Source: an uncultured Phascolarctobacterium sp.
GTDB taxonomy: Bacteria > Bacillota > Negativicutes > Acidaminococcales > Acidaminococcaceae
Assembly: GCA_900541915.1 (NCBI GenBank)
Contig: UQLS01000003.1
Coordinates: forward strand, 62,001-126,000
Length of the DNA stretch: 64,000 nucleotides
Direction of reading: 5' to 3'
Part shown: piece by piece, positions 16,091 to 25,000 of the stretch
Position numbering within the stretch: position 1 is the first letter of the stretch
Layout of the letters: every line of letters begins with the position of its first letter
Made by a program: the position numbers and the translations under genes
Notes under the pieces: generated by a model
Told to the model about the DNA's origin: nothing
The model's database searches: none
The model's input: only the letters and a program-made list of their open reading frames with translations

Positions 16091-17580
16091 CTCAGAAACA
16101 CCTCCGGCAACCCAAGTTTAATTATATCAGTAACAATATCCACACTGTAGAAGCCAAGCGCCATAATGCCGATACCTACAACAAAAATAGGAATCGCCAT
16201 TTCTACCGGCAGACCCAGTTTACCTTTATGTCTGTGTACTTCTGTAAGAGAAGCTTCACGCTGAATAAACATCTGCTCAAGAATACGGAAGAAGTAAATC
16301 GCATTCAGCAAGCTGCTGATTACCAGCACAGCAATGTAAAAATACTGTGCACCGGTATAAGCACCAAGCAGCAGATACCATTTACTGAAAAAGCCTGCTG
16401 TCGGCGGTAAACCAATCATAGAAAGTGCCGCAAAGGTAACTGTAATCGTACTGATGGTCATCTTTTTATTTAAACCGCCTAAACGATACAGATTAACCTC
16501 ACCGAAGCGATATTCTATGCCACCAATAACCAGGAACAGAGCACATTTCATAAAAGCATGATTGATAATATGCAGCACAGCACCAATAAAGCCGTACATA
16601 TTGCCCATAGCCAGGCCAATAGCTATATAACCAATCTGTGCCACACTGGAATATGCCAGCATACGGCGGAAGTCATATTGAGCCAAAGCCATTATGGAAC
16701 CAATCAGGATACCTGCTACACCCATAATACCTAACACATTCAGCGCACTGCTTACTACAGGGTTATCTACTTTAAACATATAGAATAAAAATCTGATCAT
16801 TGCGTAAGACGGAATCTTGCTCATGATACCTGCAATAAGTGCTGCTGCACCAGGATGCGCATAGGTATAGGCATCAGGCTGCCAGCCATGCAAGGGGAAA
16901 AGCGCCATCTTGATACCAAAGCCGATAACAAAGCATCCGACAGCCATCGCAAAAAGCGGAGAATGCAGATGACCCGCTGCCAAAGCAGCCATGTCAGCCA
17001 TATTCAAGGTACCAGTCATGGCATACATATAACCGACACCCAGCAAGTATAAAGAAGCGCCGATAGTGCCGATTAAAAGATATCTGAAAGCAGCCAGCAT
17101 AGACTTCTTGCCGCCCAGAGCTATCAAGCCATAGCCGGACAAGGACATTACTTCCAGATATACATACAGATTGAATACGTCGCCGGTAATAACCATACCG
17201 CACATACCGACAGTCATCAAACCGAACAACGTATAATAGCCGCCTATGTGCAGCCAGTCTTCATCTTTAACAAATGGTCTGCTATAAATAGCAACCATTA
17301 GCGAAATAAAGGTAATAAGCACTGCTAAGATCCCACTTAAGGGGTCAATAACAAACTCAATACCTATAGGCGGCTGCCAGCCACCCATCCAGTAATGTAT
17401 AGGCGCACCGTTTCTGGCAATTACCTGCTGTAAAGCCGTAACTGCACTGAGAAAAGCACCAAAAATAGAAGCAATGACAATCCAGGAGCCAAGATTTTTG
17501 CTGATTCTGCTGAATAACATACAGAGCAGCGCAGCCGATACTGGCAGCAGGACAATCATTACAGGAGCATGCTGCATCAT
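16087..17580 (-). CDS. mnhD: Na+/H+ antiporter subunit MrpD (MnhD)
   Basis: 497 aa, about 14 helices, the proton-conducting antiporter core (MbhH equivalent). Glu in LYVYLEVMSLSGYGL, Lys in FGIKMALFPLHGWQPDAYTY, Lys in AGIMSKIPSYAMIRF and His in HIINHAFMKCALFLVIGG are the conserved membrane charges. The start at 17580 is preceded by GGAGGG and overlaps the stop of subunit C. It immediately follows subunit C as in both Mrp and Mbh operons. Confidence 0.93.
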   Translation of the reverse strand: MMQHAPVMIVLLPVSAALLCMLFSRISKNLGSWIVIASIFGAFLSAVTALQQVIARNGAPIHYWMGGWQPPIGIEFVIDPLSGILAVLITFISLMVAIYSRPFVKDEDWLHIGGYYTLFGLMTVGMCGMVITGDVFNLYVYLEVMSLSGYGLIALGGKKSMLAAFRYLLIGTIGASLYLLGVGYMYAMTGTLNMADMAALAAGHLHSPLFAMAVGCFVIGFGIKMALFPLHGWQPDAYTYAHPGAAALIAGIMSKIPSYAMIRFLFYMFKVDNPVVSSALNVLGIMGVAGILIGSIMALAQYDFRRMLAYSSVAQIGYIAIGLAMGNMYGFIGAVLHIINHAFMKCALFLVIGGIEYRFGEVNLYRLGGLNKKMTISTITVTFAALSMIGLPPTAGFFSKWYLLLGAYTGAQYFYIAVLVISSLLNAIYFFRILEQMFIQREASLTEVHRHKGKLGLPVEMAIPIFVVGIGIMALGFYSVDIVTDIIKLGLPEVFLR

Positions 17581-17951
17581 TTGCTAGCCCTCCTTAAAAC
17601 CTCTACCTCTTCTACAGAACCGTAGATTTCCTTAATACGCATAAGCAAAGCAATAGCTACGCCAGTAGTACCAAGACTTACAACGATAGCCGTCAGCATC
17701 AGGCCATGTGGCAAAGGATTGATATAGGCATCAGGATTAGTGGTAGCTCCATTTAAAATAGGTATCATACCACCATCTTTCTGGGCAAAGCACAGATAAA
17801 AATAAATAACGGCAACCTGCATAACATTCATGGCCATCAGCTTTTTCATATAGTTCTTACTGAGAACCATACCATAAACACCCAGGAAAAACAGAATCAT
17901 AACCAGGGAATAGATGCCTTTAGTTTTCAAAAATTCATTTACTACTTCCAT
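17577..17951 (-). CDS. mnhC: Na+/H+ antiporter subunit MrpC (MnhC)
   Basis: 124 aa, three helices, NuoK-like. The conserved NVMQVAVIYFYLCFA segment and the C-terminal ALMLTAIVVSLGTTGVA-like helix (here GLMLTAIVVSLGTTGVAIA) identify subunit C, which connects the antiporter cores with the small subunits. It overlaps subunit B by 17 bases and subunit D by 4. Confidence 0.93.
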   Translation of the reverse strand: MEVVNEFLKTKGIYSLVMILFFLGVYGMVLSKNYMKKLMAMNVMQVAVIYFYLCFAQKDGGMIPILNGATTNPDAYINPLPHGLMLTAIVVSLGTTGVAIALLMRIKEIYGSVEEVEVLRRASK

Positions 17952-18384
17952 CTTCGTCCCCCCTTTTAATGATTGCGTCCATCAGGTTGATGATGGTCAT
18001 CATAACGCATACCGCAACACCTATTTCAATCATAAATATTGCCATGGCATGCATCTCATGTGCCGGTTCCATATGGATTGGCATAAAATCATATTCCAGA
18101 AATCTGCCACCGCCAAAAAGTGTCAGCCAGCCGGTAAAGGTATAAAGGAAAGTCCCTACACCTGCCAAAACTACCGAAGTTTTGCCGGACACATTAAACT
18201 TTGCTTTTTCTCCCATAATCATACGCGACAATAAAACACCGACAGAAAGCAAAGCGCCTGCCTGGAAACCGCCGCCGGGAGAAAATTCGCCCAAGCACAA
18301 TACATAGATACCATAAACTATAGTAAATGGCACCAGCATACGGAAGGCAATGTTTAAAATCAAACCACCAAAAGGCTCTCTCAT
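17935..18384 (-). CDS. mnhB: Na+/H+ antiporter subunit MrpB (MnhB)
   Basis: 149 aa, four helices. The hallmark GEFSPGGGFQAGAL motif between helices 2 and 3 is intact. It overlaps the MbhE-like gene by 4 bases upstream. The C-terminal tail is hydrophilic (KRGDEDGSSK). Confidence 0.93.
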   Translation of the reverse strand: MREPFGGLILNIAFRMLVPFTIVYGIYVLCLGEFSPGGGFQAGALLSVGVLLSRMIMGEKAKFNVSGKTSVVLAGVGTFLYTFTGWLTLFGGGRFLEYDFMPIHMEPAHEMHAMAIFMIEIGVAVCVMMTIINLMDAIIKRGDEDGSSK

Positions 18385-18707
18385 TTGATTACCTCCCCTT
18401 CATCCGGATCCTCCGGTTCTTCTTCAGGGCGTCTGCCCACAGTATTGCTGGTCAGCACCAATACTGTAGTAAGGCCTGCCAAAAACATTACCGAGGTTTC
18501 CCACATGGTATCAAACCCCCTGTAATCAATAATTACACCGGTAACGATATTAGGAGAACCAGTATCTTCAGCACTGCGGGAAATATATGTAGGAGTAACA
18601 TGCTGATTCGGAGCAGTATCAGCATCACCGATTTCCGGCAGATAGGTCACAACGGTACAGAACATGCTGGTAATAACAGCCAGCAGTACAGCTACTAATC
18701 CACGCAT
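18381..18707 (-). CDS. MbhE-like subunit (C-terminal MrpA-type segment)
   Basis: 108 aa. N-terminal helix, an extracytoplasmic segment with NIVTGVIIDYRGFDTMWE, a second helix and an acidic tail. The YRGFDT.WE signature is that of the MrpA C-terminal part, which in membrane-bound hydrogenases is a separate subunit (MbhE). Being split off here indicates the Mbh arrangement. Confidence 0.85.
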   Translation of the reverse strand: MRGLVAVLLAVITSMFCTVVTYLPEIGDADTAPNQHVTPTYISRSAEDTGSPNIVTGVIIDYRGFDTMWETSVMFLAGLTTVLVLTSNTVGRRPEEEPEDPDEGEVIK

Positions 18708-18949
18708 TATTTACACCACCTATCAATTTTCTTCAGCGAAGCTACAAAAAAGATGGTCGAGATAGTACCAATTACAGCCTCTGTAAAAGCCACGTCAGGA
18801 GCACCCATCATCAAATAGAGAAGCACAGCACAGAAACTGAAGGCACTGTAAATAATAGCTGCACTGAGGATATCCTTACAGAAAATCACCGCACAGGTAA
18901 TCAGGATGAGGAAAATAAGCAGAACTGCTTCAATGATGTAAATCTGCAT
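18707..18949 (-). CDS. DUF4040/MbhD-like subunit
   Basis: 80 aa, three short helices. LMMGAPDVAFTEAVIGTI is the characteristic segment of the MrpA C-terminal domain/MbhD subunit. The ATG at 18949 (third codon of the longer frame) lies 9 bases after GGAGG; the first ATG is only 3 bases from it. It overlaps subunit G at its 5' end. Confidence 0.87.
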   Translation of the reverse strand: MQIYIIEAVLLIFLILITCAVIFCKDILSAAIIYSAFSFCAVLLYLMMGAPDVAFTEAVIGTISTIFFVASLKKIDRWCK

Positions 18950-19286
18950 TTTCATCTTCCTCCTTTTTTAAATCTTGCAAAGTCCAAACCTTATGTCCGG
19001 ACTTATAGGCAGCTTTACTGAGAATATGTGAGCCAATAGGATTGGCCAAGAATACGATAAGGAATACTAAAGCCATCTTCACAGTAGTCAGTGTAGCCCC
19101 CTCATAAATCATCAGGCCGATAAAAGAAAGCATACAGCCAAGGGTTTCACTGTTGCCGGAAGCATGAATTCTGCTGTAAAAATCCGGCAGGCGCATCATA
19201 CCGATTGCAGAAGCCAAAAAGAAAATTGCTCCGCCCAGCATAAAAAGCGCTGCTAAAAATTCTCTGGCGGTAAAATCAAAAATCAT
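18930..19286 (-). CDS. mnhG: Na+/H+ antiporter subunit MrpG (MnhG)
   Basis: 118 aa, three helices, with GMMRLPDFYSRIHASGNSETLG, the highly conserved MrpG motif (here read as MMRLPDFYSRIHASG). Hydrophilic tail. It overlaps subunit F by 4 bases. Confidence 0.93.
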   Translation of the reverse strand: MIFDFTAREFLAALFMLGGAIFFLASAIGMMRLPDFYSRIHASGNSETLGCMLSFIGLMIYEGATLTTVKMALVFLIVFLANPIGSHILSKAAYKSGHKVWTLQDLKKEEDENADLHH

Positions 19287-19546
19287 ATGTTCTTACCTCC
19301 CAAATACTTAGCTACGATTACAGAACCAACAAAGCCTAACATGGCATAGGAGATAGCAATATCCACATACATATCAGGACGCTGGTCAATATAGCCAAAC
19401 AAAACCAAGAGCAGGATTGTATCTGCACCGATAACACCCAAACCATTCATGCGGTCATAAATAGTCGGGCCCTGAAATACACGCTGCAGCATCATGGCGA
19501 TGACGAAGATAATAGAAATCATAAGGATAGCAAAAATAATATTCAT
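19283..19546 (-). CDS. mnhF: Na+/H+ antiporter subunit MrpF (MnhF)
   Basis: 87 aa, three helices, with GPTIYDRMNGLGVIGADTIL, the MrpF motif containing the conserved Asp-Arg pair. It begins 2 bases after the subunit E stop. Confidence 0.93.
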   Translation of the reverse strand: MNIIFAILMISIIFVIAMMLQRVFQGPTIYDRMNGLGVIGADTILLLVLFGYIDQRPDMYVDIAISYAMLGFVGSVIVAKYLGGKNI

Positions 19547-19548
19547 AA

Positions 19549-20124
19549 TCAGTCCTCACCTTCTGCAACCGCAAAATCAAGCTTTTCACCAAACAATTTA
19601 GCAACCTGCTTCTGCATGCTTCCGTCAAGTACTCCGGCAGCAGCACCGTCAGTAAGCGCATGAATTTCAAAAAGTCCATCATCAGTAACATTGATGGTTA
19701 CAGTACCGGGAGTCAGAGTGATGGAATCCGCCAGTACTACGGCAGCCATGGGATTTTCTGACCGGAAATAAAAACGTACTATCTGCGGATTGATGTCAAG
19801 ATTCTGACTTGTAGTAGCTTTGGCAACATCAATATTAGCCAGCACCAACTGCCACAGAAGCCACAGCGAATAGCGCAGCATCTTAAATATAGAAATACCG
19901 AAAACAAAAAACTTCTTACTGCCGTCTTTACTGGATACTAAAAGCAGAGGATATGTTATCCAGGCAGTAACTACACTTGTTAAAATACCATAAACTATAA
20001 ACTTAACTTCTGTACGACCGGCAAGAATCATCCAAAACGCGAATAAAACCACCGCCATACCTACTAAATGCACTACTGGGGAACCGACTATACTTTTATC
20101 ACGCAAAACACTCTGTTTTTCCAC
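19549..20124 (-). CDS. mnhE: Na+/H+ antiporter subunit MrpE (MnhE)
   Basis: About 191 aa, first gene of the operon. Two to three N-terminal helices followed by the conserved soluble part with LADSITLTPGTVTINV, typical of MrpE. I chose GTG at 20124, 5 bases after AGGTGG; the longer frame begins with GTG at 20133. A structured leader lies between it and murI. The order E-F-G-MbhD-MbhE-B-C-D is that of MbhA-H in membrane-bound hydrogenases. Confidence 0.9.
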   Translation of the reverse strand: MEKQSVLRDKSIVGSPVVHLVGMAVVLFAFWMILAGRTEVKFIVYGILTSVVTAWITYPLLLVSSKDGSKKFFVFGISIFKMLRYSLWLLWQLVLANIDVAKATTSQNLDINPQIVRFYFRSENPMAAVVLADSITLTPGTVTINVTDDGLFEIHALTDGAAAGVLDGSMQKQVAKLFGEKLDFAVAEGED

Positions 20125-20133
20125 GGTTACCAC

Positions 20134-20375
20134 CTTTCTTCCAAAAGATTATCTTAAACCGCATTCAAAATAATTATAAAATCAAACAGAATACCAGCTT
20201 CACAATTCTTTATTGTGAAACCGGCATCTACTTGCTTTGACTACGGTCTGCAGTTATGTTGCATTGGAGGTCATCTTCTCTTCTAACCTCCTTCAATACT
20301 TTTTATGTATTAGACAAAAATCCTTAAATTCCTGCTTTTTTTACAATTATGTAAAAAAATTGTAAATAACTTTTG
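20134..20375 (-). promoter_or_regulatory. Structured leader of the antiporter operon
   Basis: No gene of normal size. The minus-strand RNA can form a 13-bp hairpin at 20224-20194 whose two G.U pairs would be A.C mismatches on the plus strand, so the fold favours minus-strand RNA. A second hairpin pairs GGAGGT (20291-20286) with ACCTCC (20271-20266). A short reading frame (ATG ACC TCC AAT GCA ACA stop) lies in between. It could be a cis-regulatory RNA, or partly the murI terminator. No known riboswitch class was recognised with certainty. Confidence 0.45.
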
Positions 20376-21179
20376 TTATTTTTCTGCAAGACTTACCTGC
20401 CGGTATAAGTAATTATCCTGTGGCAGCATTTTTTCAGCTAAACGTCTAACTCTTGCGACATCAGCCGTGCTGCAGATAATACTCTCAGCGGCTGGAGAAG
20501 TACGCAATAAATCTTTGTCTGCCAATAAATCCTTAGTTAAGGCTGCTGTTGCCTCCGCCGGATCTATCACGGTAACCTGCGCACCAAATTCATCTCGGAT
20601 AACATTCTTAATAAAAGGATAATGCGTACAGGAAAGGATAACTGTGTCTACACCGGCAGCTTTTAAAGGTGCTGCATATTTTGCCACAGCCTGCTGTACT
20701 TCCAGCCCTGATAATATTTCCTTTTCAATTAAAGGTACAAAGTCAGGACATGGCTGTAAATAAACCTGTGCCTGCGGATCTTTAGCCATGATCACCTTCT
20801 CATGTGCACGTGTACTTACTGTAAAAGGTGTTGCCATAACGCCTATTTTTTTATTTGCACTGGCTTTAAGAACAAGATCTTCACCTTTAGACATACCAAT
20901 AAGCGGAAATTTATGCTGTTGCTGTAAAGTATCCGTCCCTAAAACAGTAATCGTATTGCAGGCAATTACTGCCATTTTTATCTGTTGTCTATCCAGCCAG
21001 GAAAGTATTTCTTCTACAAATGCGCGCACCTCAGCTTCACTGCGTGAACCATAGGGAGTACGCGCAGTATCTCCAATATAAATAAACTGTTCGTCAGGCA
21101 AAGTCTGACGCAGACATTTAAGCACCGATAATCCGCCCACTCCGGAATCTATAACGCCTATTGGTAATTCCTTATTCAT
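20376..21179 (-). CDS. murI: Glutamate racemase
   Basis: About 267 aa. Interconverts L- and D-glutamate for peptidoglycan. GVIDSGVGGLSVLK (Asp/Ser proton-handling motif), IACNTITV (first catalytic Cys) and ILSCTHYPFI (second catalytic Cys) are intact. The ATG at 21179 has GAGGGG 7 bases upstream; the GTG at 21194 is not needed. It stands apart from other cell-wall genes, upstream of the antiporter operon and on the same strand. Confidence 0.96.
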   Translation of the reverse strand: MNKELPIGVIDSGVGGLSVLKCLRQTLPDEQFIYIGDTARTPYGSRSEAEVRAFVEEILSWLDRQQIKMAVIACNTITVLGTDTLQQQHKFPLIGMSKGEDLVLKASANKKIGVMATPFTVSTRAHEKVIMAKDPQAQVYLQPCPDFVPLIEKEILSGLEVQQAVAKYAAPLKAAGVDTVILSCTHYPFIKNVIRDEFGAQVTVIDPAEATAALTKDLLADKDLLRTSPAAESIICSTADVARVRRLAEKMLPQDNYLYRQVSLAEK

Positions 21180-21246
21180 AAAAATTCCCCTCACAATACA
21201 TAAATATTACTGCCTATATTATAGCACGCCTTGATTTTTTAGGTAA

Positions 21247-21276
21247 AAAAAGCTCTGCCTTTTAGCAGAGCTTTTT
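21247..21276. terminator. Terminator after the SDR gene
   Basis: Stem AAAAAGCTCTGC / GCAGAGCTTTTT (21247-21258 with 21265-21276), flanked by A/T runs. It follows the minus-strand SDR gene. Confidence 0.88.
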
Positions 21277-21281
21277 CTTTA

Positions 21282-22034
21282 TTATTTAGCTGTTAGACCA
21301 CCATCAACTGTAATGATACTGCCGGTCATAAAGCTGTTCAGCGGCGATGCCACTGAGCAGATTACATGTGCAATTTCTTCCGCCTGAGCAATACGCTGCA
21401 GCGGATATACCGAACTCATATCTTCTATGCCATAACTTCCGCCGCATTGTTCCAGCTGCTTTTGCAGCAGCGGAGTATCAACATCAGCAGGACAAACGCA
21501 ATTAACTCTTACCGCCGGAGCCAAATCAAGCGCCAATGCTCTGGTCAAAGCAACCACAGCTCCCTTGGACGCACAGTACAGTGGGCAGCCATAATTGCCG
21601 CTTACACCTGCATCAGAAGCAACAGTCACAATACTTCCGCCTTCTTTAAGATAAGGTAATCCTGCCTGCAGGAAATAAACAGTCCCTTTCACATTTGTAT
21701 CTAAAAGAGTAAAGCTTTGCTCACTAATCTGTTCTAAACGTTCTTCAACATAAATACCTGCGGAAGCAATCAAAATATCCTGCTGAACTCCCAACTGCTT
21801 AAATGCCTTAACGCAATCCTCCTGACGAGAAACATCACATGGCAGATACAGCGCTTCTTTACCTGTTTTTTCCAAAAGAAATTTTACTGCTGCTTCGCCT
21901 CTTGCTTGACTGCGCCCTAAAATGCAGACCGAAGCTGCTCCGTCCAACAGCATTTTTTCCGCTGCAGCAAGTCCTATTCCGGAAGTACCGCCGCTGATAA
22001 CAACATGCAGTCCTTCACAACCATACCCTTTCAT
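21282..22034 (-). CDS. SDR-family NAD(P)-dependent oxidoreductase
   Basis: 250 aa, classical short-chain dehydrogenase. Cofactor loop GGTSGIG near the N-terminus, DVS after strand 3, ASAGIY in place of NAG, catalytic Ser in TVASDAG and YCASKGA (Tyr-x3-Lys). The C-terminal VCSVASPLNSFMTGSIITVDGG is typical. Substrate cannot be told. It lies 14 bases downstream of the histidine kinase gene, so it may be transcribed with the two-component system. Confidence 0.88.
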   Translation of the reverse strand: MKGYGCEGLHVVISGGTSGIGLAAAEKMLLDGAASVCILGRSQARGEAAVKFLLEKTGKEALYLPCDVSRQEDCVKAFKQLGVQQDILIASAGIYVEERLEQISEQSFTLLDTNVKGTVYFLQAGLPYLKEGGSIVTVASDAGVSGNYGCPLYCASKGAVVALTRALALDLAPAVRVNCVCPADVDTPLLQKQLEQCGGSYGIEDMSSVYPLQRIAQAEEIAHVICSVASPLNSFMTGSIITVDGGLTAK

Positions 22035-22048
22035 GTTCTTCCTCCCGA

Positions 22049-23551
22049 TTATACTTTTTCCTTAGGCGGCAAAGTAACCGTCACCTGCGTATATACCTGT
22101 TCTTTACTGTCTAAAGCCAACTGCATATTATGACGCAAAGCTATCTGCTTGGCAATAGCAAGACCTAAACCGCTTCCTGACTTGTTACGCTCATTGCGCG
22201 CTTTATAAAAACGATCAAACGCATGCAGTAAATCTTCCTGCTTAATGCCGCAGCCATGATCGGTAACGGTAAGTTTATTGCCATGCAAAGCAATCTCAAT
22301 GCTGCCGCCTTCAGCAGAAAACTTAATACTGTTCTGCACAAAAATCATCAGCATTTGCCGCAGTCTGCCATAATCGCCATTTACTACATAAACATCGGTA
22401 TCCATATCTGCAATAATCTGCAGTTTTTTCTCCGCTCCCAGCTGCCTGCCGCTGCGCAGTACATCCTGCACTACATCGCAAAGATTCAGCAGCTCTTTTT
22501 CTATAGGAAAATCCACATTCTGTAAACGCGATAAATCAAGCAAATCGTTAATCAGTCGCTGCAGGAATATGCTTTCCCTATGCATCTGCTCATAATAGTA
22601 TTTTACCTCTGCAGCATCAGTAACCACACCATCCTGCAGCGCCTCCAGACTGCCGCGGATAACTGTTACCGGCGTTCTCAATTCATGGGAGATATTGGCA
22701 ATAAATTCCCGCCGCAGCTTTTCCAGCTTCTGGCTTTCTTCGTCAGCCGTCTGCAGCCTGCCGGAAAGTTCATCCAAGGTTTTAGCCAGTGCACCAATCT
22801 CATCATCACGTACAATATTGCATCTTGCCGTATAATCGCGGTCAGCTAAACGACTGGCAATATCCTTCATAATATTCAGAGGTCTGGTAAAATGCCACGA
22901 GAACATAATACTAAGTACAATAACCAGCAGCATTGCGATAATACCGCTGATTAAAAGAAGCCTTATGCCTTCCCAGGCAGCCTCACGCATTCCCTGTACC
23001 GAGGAATTAAGCAGCACAGCTGCTCTGACCTGGCCATCCTGGTCATAAACAGGCACACCTACGGTAACGACAATATCCTCCAGAACCGGATTAAATTCTT
23101 CAATCGTAAAAGTCTTTCCCTGGAAAACCTCATCTATATGACTTTTAGCTGCATCAGAAAGTGCATCATAAGCAGCGCGCGGATTATTCTCTAGCTGCAT
23201 GCGATGATGCTTCCTGCCCTGCTGCTTTACCTGCAGATGATGGCTGGCCGCTGCCGGCATATTCAGATTACGCTGAGCATCTACCACCCAGACGTCTTCC
23301 ATAGTCACATTATCCAGATAACTGATAAATCGGCTGCCGGCAATACTGCCGCCAGTACGCTTCTGGATAAAGTTCATATTATCACTGATAACTTCCGCAA
23401 TTCTGACAGCACGTACCTGCATTTCTTTTTTCTTAATATCTATCGTATGCTGCTTAAACAGATGGGTAAAAGCGATACCTACTGCCATAGCAAAAAATAT
23501 CAGCACCACAGCAAAATACGCTGTCAGTTTCCAGGCAATCCTGTTATTCAT
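22049..23551 (-). CDS. Sensor histidine kinase (CpxA/BaeS-like)
   Basis: 500 aa. Two membrane helices (about residues 10-30 and 180-200) flank a periplasmic sensor domain of some 150 aa containing a His-rich segment. HAMP follows, then the H-box HELRTPVTVIRGSLEAL, N-box QNSIKFS and ATP lid DHGCGIK/GSGLGLAIAK. The start at 23551 has GAGGAG 9 bases upstream and overlaps the response regulator by 8 bases. Its divergent neighbour encodes a Spy/CpxP-like exported protein, so the signal is probably envelope stress or metal (inference). Confidence 0.9.
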   Translation of the reverse strand: MNNRIAWKLTAYFAVVLIFFAMAVGIAFTHLFKQHTIDIKKKEMQVRAVRIAEVISDNMNFIQKRTGGSIAGSRFISYLDNVTMEDVWVVDAQRNLNMPAAASHHLQVKQQGRKHHRMQLENNPRAAYDALSDAAKSHIDEVFQGKTFTIEEFNPVLEDIVVTVGVPVYDQDGQVRAAVLLNSSVQGMREAAWEGIRLLLISGIIAMLLVIVLSIMFSWHFTRPLNIMKDIASRLADRDYTARCNIVRDDEIGALAKTLDELSGRLQTADEESQKLEKLRREFIANISHELRTPVTVIRGSLEALQDGVVTDAAEVKYYYEQMHRESIFLQRLINDLLDLSRLQNVDFPIEKELLNLCDVVQDVLRSGRQLGAEKKLQIIADMDTDVYVVNGDYGRLRQMLMIFVQNSIKFSAEGGSIEIALHGNKLTVTDHGCGIKQEDLLHAFDRFYKARNERNKSGSGLGLAIAKQIALRHNMQLALDSKEQVYTQVTVTLPPKEKV

Positions 23552-24242
23552 CCTGCTTCTCCTCAAATCTGTAGCCTACACCCCAGATAGTCTTAATCTC
23601 CCAGCCTATATGTTCATATTTATCAAGCTTTGCCCGCAAGCGTTTGATATGCGAATCTACCGTTCTGCTGTCGCCATAATAATCATAACCCCAGATACTG
23701 TCCAGTAAATTTTCACGGCTGAATACCTTCGTCTTATTTTTTGCCAGCGTCCACAAAAGCTCAATTTCTTTTTTAGTCAGTGGTACTTCTTCATCATTTA
23801 TTTTTACCATATATCTATCTAAATCAATAAATAAACTGCCCGTCTGATAAACATTCTGCTTCTGCTGCTCCTGTACCTGGATGCGGCGCAGTACTGCACG
23901 CACTCTGGCCATAACCTCATTGGCTGAAAACGGTTTAAGGATATAATCATCAGCACCAATATCAAGGCCCATAATCTTATCATAATCTTCACCGCGGGCA
24001 GTAACCATAATGATAGGCACCATGGACTCCTTGCGCAGACGGCGGCAGACTTCAAAGCCGTCTACCTCAGGCATCATCACGTCCAGCAGAATCATGACAA
24101 TCTCATCACCATATTTTGCAAAAGCATCCAGAGCTTCTTTCCCGTCAAGAGCAATGACAGGCTCCAGACCTTCTTTTCTGGCATAGCCTGCCAAAATAGA
24201 AGTAATCTGCTTATTATCATCTGCAATCAATATTTTATTCAT
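23544..24242 (-). CDS. OmpR-family response regulator
   Basis: 232 aa. Receiver domain with acidic pair in ILIADDNKQ, phosphoacceptor Asp in ILLDVMMPEVDG and switch Lys in ILKPFSANEV. The C-terminal winged helix (TKKEIELLWTLAKN ... DSRTVDSHIKRLRAKL) binds DNA. The ATG at 24242 has GGAGG 7 bases upstream. It is the first gene of the kinase operon and divergent from the Spy/CpxP-like gene, its likely target. Confidence 0.93.
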   Translation of the reverse strand: MNKILIADDNKQITSILAGYARKEGLEPVIALDGKEALDAFAKYGDEIVMILLDVMMPEVDGFEVCRRLRKESMVPIIMVTARGEDYDKIMGLDIGADDYILKPFSANEVMARVRAVLRRIQVQEQQKQNVYQTGSLFIDLDRYMVKINDEEVPLTKKEIELLWTLAKNKTKVFSRENLLDSIWGYDYYGDSRTVDSHIKRLRAKLDKYEHIGWEIKTIWGVGYRFEEKQDE

Positions 24243-24437
24243 ACCAGCACCTCCGGCTACTGAATTATTTTCTATCAATATTATTATAGATTATAACCCT
24301 AAAATATGGCAGAAACTTGTCAGCAGGACAGAAAAAATTTTTCAAAACAAAAGCAAAAAAACATTATTTTGTCATAAATCACCGTTACAATAAAATCAAA
24401 CAAAGGAACCTACCAATAAACATAAGGAGTGATAAAT

Positions 24438-24971
24438 ATGTTGAAATTAAACTTCAAAAAAACTTTACTTACCGCCGCTGTATTAACTTCTCTCTGCGCA
24501 GGAGCAGTCTTCGCTGCCGATGCAGTACAAACCCCGGCTGATAATACTGCCTGCCCGGCAACCATGATGCACTGCCGTGATAATGGTGACTACGGTTACA
24601 GACACCACAGAAACTATCGCCTTACTGATGAACAAAGACAGCAATGGCAGGAAAAACGTGCCGAATGGGCAAAAATGACCCCGGAACAACGTCAGGAAGC
24701 ACGTGAAAAATGGCAGGCTGAACGGGCTAAATACAGAGAAGAATGCCTCAGCAAGCTTACTGACGAACAGCGTCAGGAAGTAGAACAAATTATCCAGGAA
24801 CGCGATCAGCAGCGTCAGTCCATGCGCGAACGCATCCAAAAACTGACTCCGGAACAACGTCAGGCCCTGCGTGCCTACGGTCCCGGCTTCAAGCATCACG
24901 GCAAACACTTCCGTATGGCTCCGCCCGCAGATTGCCCCTTGAATACTGCTGCCGATACTGCAGCTAAATAA
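24438..24971 (+). CDS. Spy/CpxP-like exported protein
   Basis: 177 aa. Signal peptide ending near GAVFA/ADA. The mature part has three repeats of the LTDEQR/MTPEQR/LTPEQR type in long charged helices, the hallmark of Spy/CpxP chaperones and related metal-binding proteins; His clusters (YRHHRNYR, KHHGKHF) could bind metal. The ATG at 24438 lies 8 bases after AAGGAG. Divergent arrangement with a CpxRA-like system mirrors enterobacterial cpxP-cpxRA. Ends in Ala-rich tail. Role as periplasmic chaperone or stress feedback inhibitor is inference. Confidence 0.8.
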   Translation: MLKLNFKKTLLTAAVLTSLCAGAVFAADAVQTPADNTACPATMMHCRDNGDYGYRHHRNYRLTDEQRQQWQEKRAEWAKMTPEQRQEAREKWQAERAKYREECLSKLTDEQRQEVEQIIQERDQQRQSMRERIQKLTPEQRQALRAYGPGFKHHGKHFRMAPPADCPLNTAADTAAK

Positions 24972-25000
24972 TAATCAACACTTCCCCCTCTTAACTTAAT

